NCBI GenBank assembly: GCA_947471745.1
Contig: CANJKZ010000723.1
Span: 4,877,001 to 4,941,000 of the forward strand
Origin: Closterium sp. Naga37s-1
Taxonomy: Eukaryota > Streptophyta > Zygnematophyceae > Desmidiales > Closteriaceae
Length of the DNA stretch: 64,000 bases
Reading direction: 5' to 3'
Each line of letters starts with the position of its first letter. Within the stretch, counting starts at the first letter, position 1. A program made the position numbers and the translations under genes. This document shows positions 54,150 through 64,000 of this stretch, piece after piece. A model generated the notes under the pieces. That model searched no databases. It had not been told where the DNA came from and worked only from the letters and a program-made list of their open reading frames with translations.

Positions 54150-54430
54150 AGGATAGAGATCACGGTTGGGCAGCAGCTCGCAGGGCAGCGGCGCGCGGGG
54201 CAGCGGCGCACGGGGCAGCGGCGCGTGGGGCAACGGGGCGCACAGGGCAGCGACACGCGTGGCAATGGCTCGCGAAGCAGCGGCGCGCGGGGCAACAGTG
54301 CATGGGGCAGCGGGACGTGTGCTTGCGAGACGGCGTGCGCGGGACAATGCGGGGCGTGCGCGGAAGCGTGGGGCGCGCGAAGGGCAGCACGTAGGGCAGC
54401 GCAAGAAGGCGCGCGGGGCAGCGCGCATAG
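54150..54430 (-). repeat. Leader repeats of element L
   Basis: Imperfect units of about 16 bases, GGGGCAGCGGCGCGC and variants. TGGTATTCGAGG, the primer-site-like sequence (minus strand), lies next to the LTR at about 54466-54477. Confidence 0.75.
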
Positions 54431-54577
54431 AGCAGCGTGGGACAGTGAGTGAAGACCTAACCTATCCTCGAATACCATGTTTGAAAGGTAAACTATGGAA
54501 TGGATAAACTATTAAACCGAGGCACAAGTACTAGCCCTAAAAGAGTTGTACCCTATACATGCTATCCCACTATAGCC

Positions 54578-54714
54578 TGTCAGAATGAGAAGGATGGAGT
54601 TCAACTATCGAGAGAGTTTTACAAGTAGGAAAACCCTAAGGGGTTATACCCCACAGAATCTACCCCACTACAGCCTACCAATAACTGCAACATATAACTT
54701 GTATATGTTTGACA
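54578..54714 (-). repeat. 3' LTR of element J
   Basis: TGTCAGAATGAG...GTTTGACA on the plus strand. It contains AAACCCTAAGG, an exact telo-box-like sequence. The polypurine complement follows at 54715. Confidence 0.93.
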
Positions 54715-54959
54715 CACCCCCATAGGCAAAGTGGGGGAGAGCAAGAGGTCACAAGACCAGTCAAGAAAGGCAAAGCAAGCTCAGGGTGGATCACAACGTC
54801 ACCACACACTCTGAGCACAGGCAAAGGGCCACAAGGCCAGTCCACATGCAGAGGTATATATGCAGCAAGAACAGTACAGTGATCTCTACCTAGCAATGCA
54901 AACATGCAGGTATACATATATAGATCACAGTACAAGCAAAGCCTACACCAAGTGAGGAA

Positions 54960-57900
54960 AAGTGGGCACAAGCCCCAGCATAGTGCAGAAACGCTGATGA
55001 TCACCAGCCTGAAGTGCCTTGGTGAATATATCAGCAGTGTTGGCCCGAGTGGCCACGTAAGCTGACCACGCTGCTGCAACTCTCGAGCTAGGAAGTAACG
55101 CAGAGCAATGTGCTTCGTTCTGTGCTCCAGTCTGTGCTCCTCACACAAGGCAATGGTAGCCTTGTTGTCGACGTACAGCACTGGAGGGGAACGAGGCCGC
55201 TCTCCCAAGTCGGTCAGCAGGTAGGTGAGCCAACGTAACTCCTGTGCAGCCATGGCTGTGGCGTAGATCTCAGCCTCACAACAGGAGCTGAGAACTGAAG
55301 ACGAGCGTGTAGAACGCCAAGAAACTGAACCAGAGCCAAGGCTGAAGGTGTAACCCTGTGACGACCGCTGAGTAGCCTGGTCGTCAACCCAAGAAGCGTC
55401 TGAGTGCCCAGTGAGGACAACTGGGCTCTTCCCTCCAAGCACTAGCCCCATGCCTGATGTGCTGCACAAGTAGCGCAGTACCCTCTTAGCGGCAGCCATG
55501 TGCTCAGGTCGGTGCCAACCAGGAGCCACGTAGCGAGTCAGCAGACCAAGAGGGTACGCGAGGTCAGGACGAGTGCAGGTCATCAGGTACATGAGGCAGC
55601 CAACTAGCTCTGGGTAAGGACCACTCGGCTCTACGGACTCGTCCGAAGGTGGAGCAGAGAGCGAGTGACCTGTAGCCAGAGGAGTGGCCTGTGCCGAGGA
55701 CCAGGTGAAGCCGAAGCGCTGAAGGACCTGCTGCACCATGTGTGACTGAGTCAGTGTGATGGTGCGGCGTGCTCTGTCCCCGGTGATCTGCAAGCCAAGG
55801 TAGCTGCGCAGTTCACCCAGGTCTGTGCACGTGTGTCTCTTCTGCAGCTACGACTTCACGTGGGCGAGTCCAGCAGTGTCAGCAGTGGCAAAGACCAAGT
55901 CGTCGACGTACACGAGGATGTAGAACGGCGGCAGCGAGGTGTCGGTGCGCAGAAACAGCGACGGGTCAGCAGTAGAAGGCGCGAACCCAAGAGCCGCAAG
56001 TGTAGTCCTCAGTGTGTCGTGCCACTCACGTGGCGCCTGGCGGAGACCGTACACCGGCCGCCGGAGGCTCGACTGGGTACCAGGAGGGAACGACCCAGTG
56101 AAGCCAGGAGGGCGGCGCAGCCAGATCTCCTCGTGCAAGCTGCCCTGCAAGAAAGCTGTGCTGAAGTCAAGAGAGTGAAGCTCGTAGTCACGCTGAGCGG
56201 CAACGTGCAGCAGCACCCGAAGAGTGGTCATCTTCGGGGTGGGAGAGAAGGTCTGGAAGAAGTCTACTCCCTCTCGCTGACTGAAGCCTCGAGCAACGTA
56301 CCGAGCCTTGAAGACAGGCGGAGAACCTGGCGGCCGCTTCACCCTGAAAATCCACATGCCACTGACCATGTTCGCCCCAGGAGGGGGAACCTCGTCGACG
56401 TAAGTGCCAGTGGACTTCCAGGATGCCATCTCTGCGTCCATGGCTGACTGCCACTGAGAGGAGTACTCACCCGCGATCGCCTCAGCGTAAGAGCGCGGGG
56501 TCGGGATGTCTGGAGCATCCGGTCTCCCTCAGGGGCAAGCAGCATGGCCACAAGATGAGGTACAGCAGCAGCAAAGCACTCAAACTCCTCCTGCCTGTCC
56601 TCAAGGACGTCCGTGCCAAGAGCACACTCACCCCCGACGGACGGAGGACAGACAGACTCAGACTCAGACTCAGCAACAAGACTGGCAGCGTAGTCTAGAC
56701 GACAGTGAGCAGCAAAGTCGACAAGCTCAGCAACTAAGGCAGACGCAGCAGCTGACTCAAAGGAAGGGTCAGTGACAGCAGTGGCCAGGAGACGCGTGAC
56801 AGTAGGACTAGCAGCACGAAGAGTGTCAGACTCCGGGTCAGCAAGGGCAGGAAGGGAGGACTCAGGAGGAGAAGGAAGAGGGACACGCTGTGGAGCAGTG
56901 GAAGGACGAAGCGTCATCTGGTGAGTGCCTGGGACAGCAGGAGGACGGTGACGCGGGACACGACGACCAGTGCGAGCAGCACGAACAGGTGACGCAGAAC
57001 GAGACTCAGGCGACACAGGACGAGACTCAGGCTCACGACGCTCTGTAAGACCTCTTGTCGGACCAGTGTAGGGAGAAGGACCAGGGAGTGGCGAGGCAGG
57101 CGGTAACTGTGACTGCGACTGGACAGGCGGAGGACACTCTAAGGAGGGAGCAGGACAAGGAGGAGGCGCCTGACCAAGAACCTGCTGAAGGAGGGGAACG
57201 AAGTACGGCCGCGGTCGAGTAGTGCCCCCAGAACCAGCAGAGACAGCACCAGAACCTCCAGCACCAGCTCCAACTCCTGCAGCACCACCAGCAGCACCAG
57301 CAGCGCCAACTCCAGTACCCCCAGCAGCACCTCCAGCTCCAGCCCCTGCAGCACCTCCAGTAGCACCCCCAGTCCCAGCAGCTCCAGTACCGCCAGTAAG
57401 AGCACCTCTAGGACCAGTAGCTCCAGCACCTCCTGCGCCAACACCAGGGTCAGCGACGACACCAACTCCAGTAGGCCCAGCGGCCTCAGCTCCAGCAGCA
57501 CCTCCAGCGCCCACAGCACCACGGCGGCGGCGACAGTACCGAAAGTACCACTCACGCAGCTGCTGGGAAGAGAGAACGTCCCCAGGCGCAGCACCCCCAG
57601 GCTCAGGACCTCCAGGCTCAGTACCCCCAGGCTCAGCACCAGCAGTCTCCACACCCCCAGGCTCAGCACCCCCAGTCTCAGCACCCCCAGGCTCAGCACC
57701 CCTAGTCTCCACAGCCACAGGCTCAGCACCCCCAGTCTCAGCACCCCCAGACCCAGCACCACGAGGCTCAGCACGCTCAATACCTCGCGCAAGACCAGAG
57801 TCGACAGCTACCTCGACAGGCTCGACCGGGTCTACCTGGGAAACACCTGAGGGAGCAGGACCCTGGGGAGGCGGGGGGTCTACCAAAGCAGCACCTGGCG

Positions 57901-60830
57901 TGAGGAATAGCGACGGGGGGGGGAGCAGGGCAGTGCGGTAGGGGAAGAGACGGTAGAAGGGGACCGACTCGTCAAACGTGACGCCCTGAGAGGCGAAGAC
58001 ACGGCGCGAGGTGGGGTGGTAAAACTGCCAGCCAGGCGCGTCAGGGACAAAGCCAAGGAAGACACAGGGAACAGCGCGGGCGGAGAGCTTGTCCGCGGAC
58101 GTATCGCGGACAAAGGCACGAGATCCCCAGACCCGGAACACAGACGCATCGCCAGCCTCTCCCGTCCAACGTAGTGTCGGCGAGGTCTCCGGAACGGAGA
58201 CACGGGGCCAGAGGTTGAGCTGATGCGCTGCGTAGCGGACCGCAAACGGCCACAGAAAATGGGGGGCAGCCGCATGGACAAAGGAGGTACGAGCGACCTC
58301 CATGACCAAGCCAATGCGGCGCTCAGCAACCCCATTCTGCTGAGGAGAGGCCGGAAGCGTGAACGTCTGGCGAATGCCCTCCCCCTGACAGAAGGTCTCC
58401 AAGAGACCGGAGGAAAACTCACCACCTCTGTCAGAGTGCAGTCGCAGGACGGGAAGGTCACTGCGAAAGCGCTTCTCCAGCTGGAGACGGGTAGCGCGGA
58501 TCCAAGGGATCAAAACAGCAGGGACCTCTCCCTTGGTGCGCAAGGGGAAGACCGTGGTGTAACGCGTGTAGTCGTCAACTACCAGCAGGAAGTAGCGCTC
58601 TCCTCCCTGTCCACGGACGCGGGCTGGGCCCCACACGTCCATGTGAAGGGTCTGCAGAGGGGCCTTCGGCGGGGGAAACTCAGAGGAGTGAGAAGTGGCA
58701 CGCTGCCGTCCCTCGACACAGGGAAGGCAGGGAGGGGCAGGGGACGGTGGCAAGGGAGGCAGTGACCTGGGGAGACCAGAGACAAGGTAACGGGAGTGCA
58801 TGCCACGAAGGCGCTGCATCGAAGGGTGCCCAAGGCGGTGGTGCCAGAGGACCGTCCGGTGCGACAGAGTGCGACACGAGCAGGGGGCGGACAACTGACC
58901 TGACGCAGACGCCGACGCCGCTACCTGAGGGGACTCAGTGGTCAGTGTGTACAAGTCCGACCCCGGCTGCCTAGTGAAGGTAGCCAGGTGACGACCCGTC
59001 TGGGCACACGTGCAGTGTGTCACACGCTCGTAGGCAGGGGTGAACTGGTGAACACCCGCGTCCTGGAGCGCAGAACCCACCACCAAGTTCGTAGAGAACG
59101 AGGGGAGGTAAAGGCCCGACAGTGTGCCGGACGGGACAGCAGGACAAGGGAGGGCAGTGGTGGAGGTCGCAAGGACCGGACCCTCCGAGGGGTCAGCCAG
59201 GGAGACAGCAACCGGCCTAGGGAGCTGCTCGAGGGCAGTGCGGTCGCGAAAGAAACAGCGAGAAGCACCTGAGTCCAGTGTGAAGGTGTGCAGTGCCTCA
59301 GTAGACTCAGTACCTGAAGGCGCAGACTCACAAGCACCTGAAGCAGCAGACACACCTGCACCTAGAGCAGCAGCCTCACCATGACCTGGGGCAGCAGACG
59401 CACTAGCACCTAGAGCGGCAGCCTCACTGGTCGCAATGCCTGGGTCTGGTGGCACACACAAGTAACAGTCACCCTCAACACTAATAGTCAATGCATACAT
59501 GGCTCCTAGGATAACATCAAAGTCAAGTGCAAAGACATCAATGTTCTTTTTAAGCAGATCAGCCCAACGGGGCAGCTCAGAGGCCTCAGGGAACTGTGCA
59601 CGCCAGGCGTCGTCGAGACGGAAGAAGCAGCGCTGCGGCGTGTGGAACCTCCCACACGTCTGACCAGCGCGGTCACCTGTGCGGATGACATACGTGCAGG
59701 TACCCCCTCCCCCAGACCCCCCATGCTGAGAGTACCACTCACGAAGCTGCTGGGACGACGGGGTCTCTCCGAGACGCTGCTGCTAGCGCTGGACACCACC
59801 CGAGCCTCCACGCTGCGCTGGTCCACCCCGACCACCACCCGTGCCGCTGCCACCACGCCCACCGCCGCCACCACCACCGCCTCCACCCCGGCCTCCTCCA
59901 CCACCACTACCGCCACCACCCCCGCCGCTGCCACCGACCCCCCCAGCCCCGCCACCACCCCCACCACTGCCACCACCCCCACCACCCCCACCGCCCCCAC
60001 CTCCACCCCCACCTCCCCCGCTGGCACCACCACCACCCTTGCCCCCCTTGCCCTTGCCGCCCTTGCGCCTCCAGCTAGGAGCAGACGCAGCCCTGACTTC
60101 CTCAGCACCAAGGAAGTCGACAGAGGCAGCAGAGGCAACCGAGGGGAGAAGGGGGAGAGGGGAACACCCGTCAAAGAGGGGCGTGCGGGGGTCGCCACGA
60201 GAGGCACCTACAGCATTGATGCTAGACTCAGCTGCAAGCAGATGCTTCTCGAGGAGGTCAATGGTGAGCTCGGTGGGGCAGAGGGCGAGAAAGTGGTCCC
60301 TGACTGCGCGAAGGGAGTCAGGGAGGCGGGCGACTAGGTGGTAGAGAACGAGGTACATCGGGGGGGGGGTTCTTGGCGAGGAACTCAGCAGGAAGGGCGG
60401 CGCGGAAGCGAGTGTCACTGGTGCGGAGGTGGGTAATGAGGTCAGCGACTGTGGGAAAGGCGGCGAGATCGGGGAAAAGATAGGGCAGCGAGAGACGGCC
60501 TATCGTAGCAGAGGCAGGCGAGGAGTAGCGAGCGACGACTGCATTGTACAGTGCCTTAGCAGTCTTGTGCTGGCCGAAGTGTGCGCGCTCATCTAACGGC
60601 AGGTGGCTGCGAATGGCTAGGCGAGCGTGGGCGTCACGAGTCTGCCACTGGGAGCGGGCTGTACTGTCAGCAGTGTCATCAGGTGCTAGAGCGGTTCTGG
60701 ACGCGTGGTCATACAGCGAGACATCATCCTTGGCAGTGATCTGGAGGAAGAGGTGGAGATCGTCGAGCCAAGCATCAAACTGGAGCGGACGGCCCTCAGC
60801 ATCGAAAGAGAGAACAGTGGGTGTAGCCAT
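54960..60830 (-). pseudogene. Gag-Pol of element J, broken
   Basis: Gag starts at 60830 (MATPTVLSFDAEGRPLQFDA). A ten-base G tract (60360-60369) shifts the frame. Gly-rich Gag follows to a TAG near 59780. Then come the Trp-Tyr motif, CTYVIRTGDRAGQTCGRFH, and a 1053-codon open stretch (59500 down) with DSGASRCFFRD protease, LWHHRLGHPS, integrase LHMDVWGPA and HSDRGGEFSS, the linker with LSSQQLREWYFRY and the start of RT. A base lost near 56520 shifts the frame. RT continues with ILVYVDDLVFATAD to a TAG at 55848-55850. RNase H is open but has a 10-base deletion near 55060 shared with G, after which the frame runs on through the 3' UTR. Confidence 0.93.
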
Positions 60831-61643
60831 AGTGGCAGCAGCAGTAGTAGCAGTAGCAGCAGTAGCAGTAAGAGCAGTAGCAGTAGTGGCTGTAGTGAAA
60901 CGAACAGCTGGAACTGTAGGAACAGGAACAGCAGGTGCTGTAGGTGGGGCGGCGCGGTTCGGTCAGGGCGGCGCGGCTCGGGGGGCGCGGCTCGGGCGGC
61001 GCGACTCGGGCGGCGCGGCTCGGGCACGTAGGGCAGCGCGGCGGCGGGCCTAGCACGGTGGGCGGCGGCGCCTAAGCTGCAGCTGCGCACAGGCCGCGGC
61101 TGGGTTCGTGCTGTAGCGAAACGCGAGCTGCAGCAGCCTACTCACGATCGTAACTGCGGGCGGGCTGCGACCTGCGGGCGGGCGGCGGTGGGTCGTGCGC
61201 CGTCCTAGGGGCGAGCGGTCGGGCTCGGGCTACAGTCGCGCGCGGGCGGCGGCCTACGAAAGCAGGGGCGGCGACCTACGGGGGGGCGACGTGACTGCCT
61301 ACGGGCGGGGCTGCGTCGCGCTGGAAAGCTAGCCGGGTGGGTCGACGGGCGGCTAGCGGCCTGCTCGTGGGTGGTGCTAGCCGCGCGGGCGGCCTACGGT
61401 CGTCGCGCGCGCGATTCGGGTCGCGCGCTGGCTGCTAGCGGGCTGCTCGCGCTAGGAAAAAGGGGCCGCGCGCGGGCGGCTAGCGAGCTGCGCACGGGCA
61501 GCGTGAGAGAACGAGGCGCACGAGGGCGCGATAGTAAAGAGGCGCACGAGGGCGGTGAGAGGGCGCTCCAGGGCGCCAGTAGCGGAAGGGTAGGCCCTTA
61601 GTTCTCGATGGTCCTAGGTTCCTAACCTAGGCTTCTGATGCCA
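60831..61643 (-). repeat. Leader of element J with GC-rich repeats and primer site
   Basis: Near gag are GCAGTAGTAG runs. At 60950-61030 there are units of 15-16 bases such as CGGGCGGCGCGACT. Farther out come GCGGGCGGC-type repeats. The minus-strand primer-site-like sequence TGGCATCAGAAGCC (61630-61643) adjoins the LTR and departs from TGGTATCAGAGC. No other gene is seen. Confidence 0.8.
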
Positions 61644-61780
61644 TGTCAGAATGAGAAGGATGGAGTTCAACTATCGAGAGAGTTTTACAAGTAGGAAAAC
61701 CCTAAGGGGTTATACCCCACAGAATCTACCCCACTACAGCCTACCAATAACTGCAACATATAACATATATATGTTTGACA
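61644..61780 (-). repeat. 5' LTR of element J
   Basis: Same as the other LTR except CATATATATG where that one has CTTGTATATG. It is followed by the TAGCC duplication. Confidence 0.93.
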
Positions 61781-61785
61781 TAGCC

Positions 61786-61813
61786 TACAATGACAAGTCT
61801 ATATAATTTGACA
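61786..61813 (-). repeat. Remainder of the split 5' LTR of element L
   Basis: TACAATGACAAGTCTATATA then ATTTGACA continues the L LTR (54478-54577). The same end, CAAGTCTATATAATTTGACA, closes the other L LTR at 52707. Confidence 0.85.
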
Positions 61814-62865
61814 ATCCTCGCCGCCTCCAGCGCAAGCGAGACCGCCAGCTCCACAATGCCGACCATTGAGCACGACGCCTCTCCGTCAACTCGAGATTTG
61901 CCACCGGAGGAGTCAGCGTCCTTCGCCACCAACGTCAGCTTCTCCTTGCACTGCTTGTTGTCCCGACACTAACGATCTCCGTCGGACCTCCTGCGGCCTT
62001 CCTTGTGGTCATCGTCGTCGGACTCCTCACGGTTGGGACATTCAAAGGAGAGGTGGTCAGGGTCACCACAGACCAAACATTCCCGCCGTCCTTGACATCG
62101 ACCGCCTCGACTGCGGTCGGTGTCCCGAGCGGCGGACGGTGTCCCGAGCCGACTTCGTCCGGTCGAAGTCCTTCGCCACGTTCCCGCCTCCGCTATCACC
62201 TTCGCCCAACTTCCCGCATTGCCCTTGCCGTCGGGGCGATGTAGTTAGCCTGCATAATGAGCTCCGTGGTCCTCTCGAACTCATGCATAGACTCGTAGTT
62301 GATGGTGTACCTCAACAACGAGTCCTCGTTCTGCGACTCACGTGCATCGGGAATGGCTAGCAACCGGCGCATCACGTTGTATCCCGCGGGGAGGCCCTTG
62401 ACGACGTGGGTGATGTACGATGCCACCAAGTAGTCGACGTCAGCCATCTTCAGGTCGGCCAAATCCGTCAAGCACGATTGTAGTAATCCGTCACCGACTC
62501 CTGCTCGGCCATCCGAATGTTGGTCGCTGCTCTAGCTGGCCGATGTACAGGTTGTCGGTAGACTTGTACGCGCCATGATGAATTGCCACGCTTGGTGGTC
62601 GGCATCCATACGAAGTCGACACGGCTTGAGCGAGACCTACACCAGCGGCGAGCAGCAGCGCAAAATGACCATGAAGGTCAGCAGCTGAGCAGCACGTCAT
62701 CGGCTCGACATCGGCTTCGGGCAGAATCTCCACGTCGTCGTCGGCAAACTGCTTCAACCTGGCGATTTCCAGCTGCGGCTCAATCGACTCCCACCACGCC
62801 AGGAGGTCGTATCGACCTTCCAGTAGCTTGGGCACGGTGACCTTTTCCGGCGATCTTGTCGCCTT
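61814..62865 (-). pseudogene. Element K gag (second Copia lineage)
   Basis: Minus strand: PEKVTVPKLLEGRYDLLAWW then ESIEPQLEIARLKQF opens a UBN2-type Gag. YLVASYITHVVKGLPAGYNV, MHEFERTTELIMQANY and a canonical zinc knuckle CLVCGDPDHLSFEC (CX2CX4HX4C) follow. Several frameshifts separate these blocks. The expected start codon appears changed (AAG at 62863-62865 before GCGACA). The gag runs up to the junction with element L and continues as protease at 52608. Confidence 0.82.
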
Positions 62866-62949
62866 ACGACAACATTTTAATCATATTATCCCCTCTCCCG
62901 CCTCTCGGCCCCGCTTGTCCCCTTCACCCGTCGCGCATTCCCCCTCCGC

Positions 62950-63760
62950 CACACCCCTGCGCTTCACCTTCGTGATGATGCTGCACAACAAGGACGACTA
63001 TGTTTGCAGCGCCATCGTGCTAACGCATGCCCTCCGCAGTACAGGCATCGCACCGCCCCCTGCGCTGGTCGCCAGCGGCAGCAACGCTAACAACAGCGGA
63101 GGCGCGGCGCAGCCCGCATAGGCGGAGCTGGTGGCGATGGTGTTCGCGGAGCTGAGCGCAGGCAGCCGTAGAGTGCTTGAGGCGGCGGGATGGCGGATAA
63201 CGGAGATAGTGCGAATAAGGAGCCCATCCGCAAAGCCCGGTTTATACAGCGAGTATAACTTCAGGTATGCGTACGTGCGGGTGGGTGACGGCATAAGAGA
63301 GATGGTCAAGCTGTAAGATGAAATGGGGGAAGCCAGAAATCTGATTTTGAAACCGAGATGAACTATGGAGAGGTGAGGAGAGGAGTGGAGAACAAGGCTC
63401 ACTCACCCACCCTTGATGTCTCCTCCATTGCTTTCCTTCCTCCCACTCCCCACCCTCCCTTGATTCCTCCTATCGTGATTGCATACCCACGGCAGCAATT
63501 TGCAGCTGTGGCAATTGATAGAGTACAAGAGCATCGCGTACATAAACTCGGAATTCCCGCCCTTCCGCTCCCTCACACACCTCTTCCTCTTCTCGAGCTA
63601 TCAGCGGGCGGCAACGATGACTCCCGATTCAACGGTGGCCTCATGCTTATCGAGCCCTCCCTCTGCTCGCATGCGTTTCTCTTTGCCAGCATCCGCTACC
63701 TGGTGTCGTACAACCATGGATTCCATGTGCGAATGGCTAGTTGTTATGGCGAGGAGATCC
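62950..63760 (+). pseudogene. Glycosyltransferase family 8 (glycogenin-like) gene relic
   Basis: RFTFVMMLHNKDDYVCSAIV, ELSAGSRRVLEAAGWRITEI and RIRSPSAKPGLYSEYNF match the start of GT8 domains in glycogenin and plant glucuronosyltransferase-like proteins. A GT-AG intron (63265-63495) joins EYNF to S-NLQLWQLIEYKSIAYI in frame, exactly as in the family. After a frameshift near 63594, SAGGNDDSRFNGGLMLIEPS and YLVSYNHG follow. Signs of decay: an in-frame TAG at 63119, NSE where the metal-binding DAD is expected after AYI, the frameshift, and loss of the motif after SYNHG. It is the only other host-type gene here besides the kinases. Confidence 0.72.
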
Positions 63761-64000
63761 TCCATTCCTGGTTGCTTGGGGTTGGGTGTTGGCTGAATTG
63801 TATATGCAAAAGCTCATCTGCACACTAGCATTGTCTCTTACTTGGCTCGCATGCCTTTGCAGAAATGTCTTTGCTCAGTCCACAACCTCACTTCACCAGT
63901 AAGTGTCGTCTTGGTCGGAAACCATGCAAGGCAATACAATGACTTCTTGCCCTTCCACCTGCTCCCACTTCCCCACATGCGCTCCTGCCAGGGTCCTGCC
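63761..64000. other. No feature recognised
   Basis: Mixed-composition sequence after the GT8 relic, with no clear coding or repeat signal before the window ends. Confidence 0.5.

Larger units (their letters stand above)
52609..54577 (-). mobile_element. Element L, internally deleted Copia (left part; the split LTR continues at 61786-61813)
   Basis: 3' LTR 52609-52707, conserved 3' UTR (hairpins in minus-strand form), a 270-base RNase H C-terminal relic (about 52905-53180), unrecognised sequence, repeat leader and 5' LTR beginning at 54478. The 5' LTR is interrupted at 54577 by element J and ends at 61813. The bases outside the LTRs are GTCCT (52604-52608) and ATCCT (61814-61818), a target duplication with one mismatch. 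L lies in the coding part of K. Confidence 0.8.
54578..61780 (-). mobile_element. Copia element J (full length, nested in the LTR of L)
   Basis: 7203 bp, minus strand. LTRs 54578-54714 and 61644-61780 are 137 bp each and differ at two positions by eye (near 54699-54702). A perfect 5-bp target duplication TAGCC flanks it (54573-54577 and 61781-61785). It holds gag, protease, integrase, linker, RT and RNase H, but with at least two frameshifts, two stops and a 10-base deletion. Confidence 0.95.

Noticed and set aside
63358..63828. 156-residue plus-strand frame as an independent protein
   Set aside because: Its first part is GT8 intron; its useful part (SAGGNDDSRFNGG) is the frameshifted second exon of the GT8 relic.

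Overview
This is a eukaryotic window from the green (plant/algal) lineage. The clearest host evidence is a tandem pair of intron-rich CDKB-type cyclin-dependent kinase genes; B-type CDKs are found only in green plants and algae. GC-rich Copia elements, a plant-type initiator-Met primer site and a glycosyltransferase family 8 relic agree with that. A streptophyte alga is my best guess, but the sequence alone does not fix the species. About 85% of the window is transposable-element DNA, and only about 6 kb around 38.6-45.2 kb looks like ordinary host sequence.

Layout. 1-7362: an intact Copia element (element 1, plus strand, one 1993-residue Gag-Pol ORF, left LTR cut by the window edge), inserted in the 3' end of an older Copia element. 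7363-12165: a mosaic of that older 3' end, a LINE fragment, an LTR with leader, and Gag and Pol scraps in both orientations. 12166-19661: element 2, a nearly identical minus-strand copy of element 1, with identical-looking LTRs, a 5-bp target duplication ATAAC and one frameshift in gag; it splits an older minus-strand gag. 19667-21656: the rest of that older element, holding a MITE and a duplicated tRNA-like SINE fragment. 21657-22725: an LTR and leader of another Copia. 22726-28440: a degenerate minus-strand Copia (F). 28440-34998: a degenerate plus-strand Copia (G). 35312-38395: a Copia LTR split by a complete pogo-like DNA transposon with a four-exon transposase. 38457-38605: a small foldback element. 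38918-44477: two CDKB genes (303 and 306 codons, eight exons each, minus strand) separated by 2.6 kb rich in inverted repeats. 45235-51176: a degenerate plus-strand Copia (H). 51300-62865: nested minus-strand Copia elements; J (54578-61780, TSD TAGCC) sits in an LTR of L, which sits in the ORF of K, a member of a different Copia lineage. 62950-63760: a broken GT8 glycosyltransferase gene.

How the parts relate. The Copia families (1/2, C, F, G, H, J, L) share very short LTRs (about 99-137 bp), a conserved 3' untranslated region with duplicated small hairpins, a polypurine tract next to the LTR, GC-rich tandem repeats in the 5' leader, a Gly-rich Gag and an unusual long linker between integrase and reverse transcriptase. 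A short Leu/Gln/Trp-Tyr motif ('QLREWY') recurs in both Gag and the Pol linker of every family and is, in my view, the most novel protein signal here. The CDKB pair is a tandem segmental duplication in which the downstream copy has drifted at residues that matter for cyclin binding.
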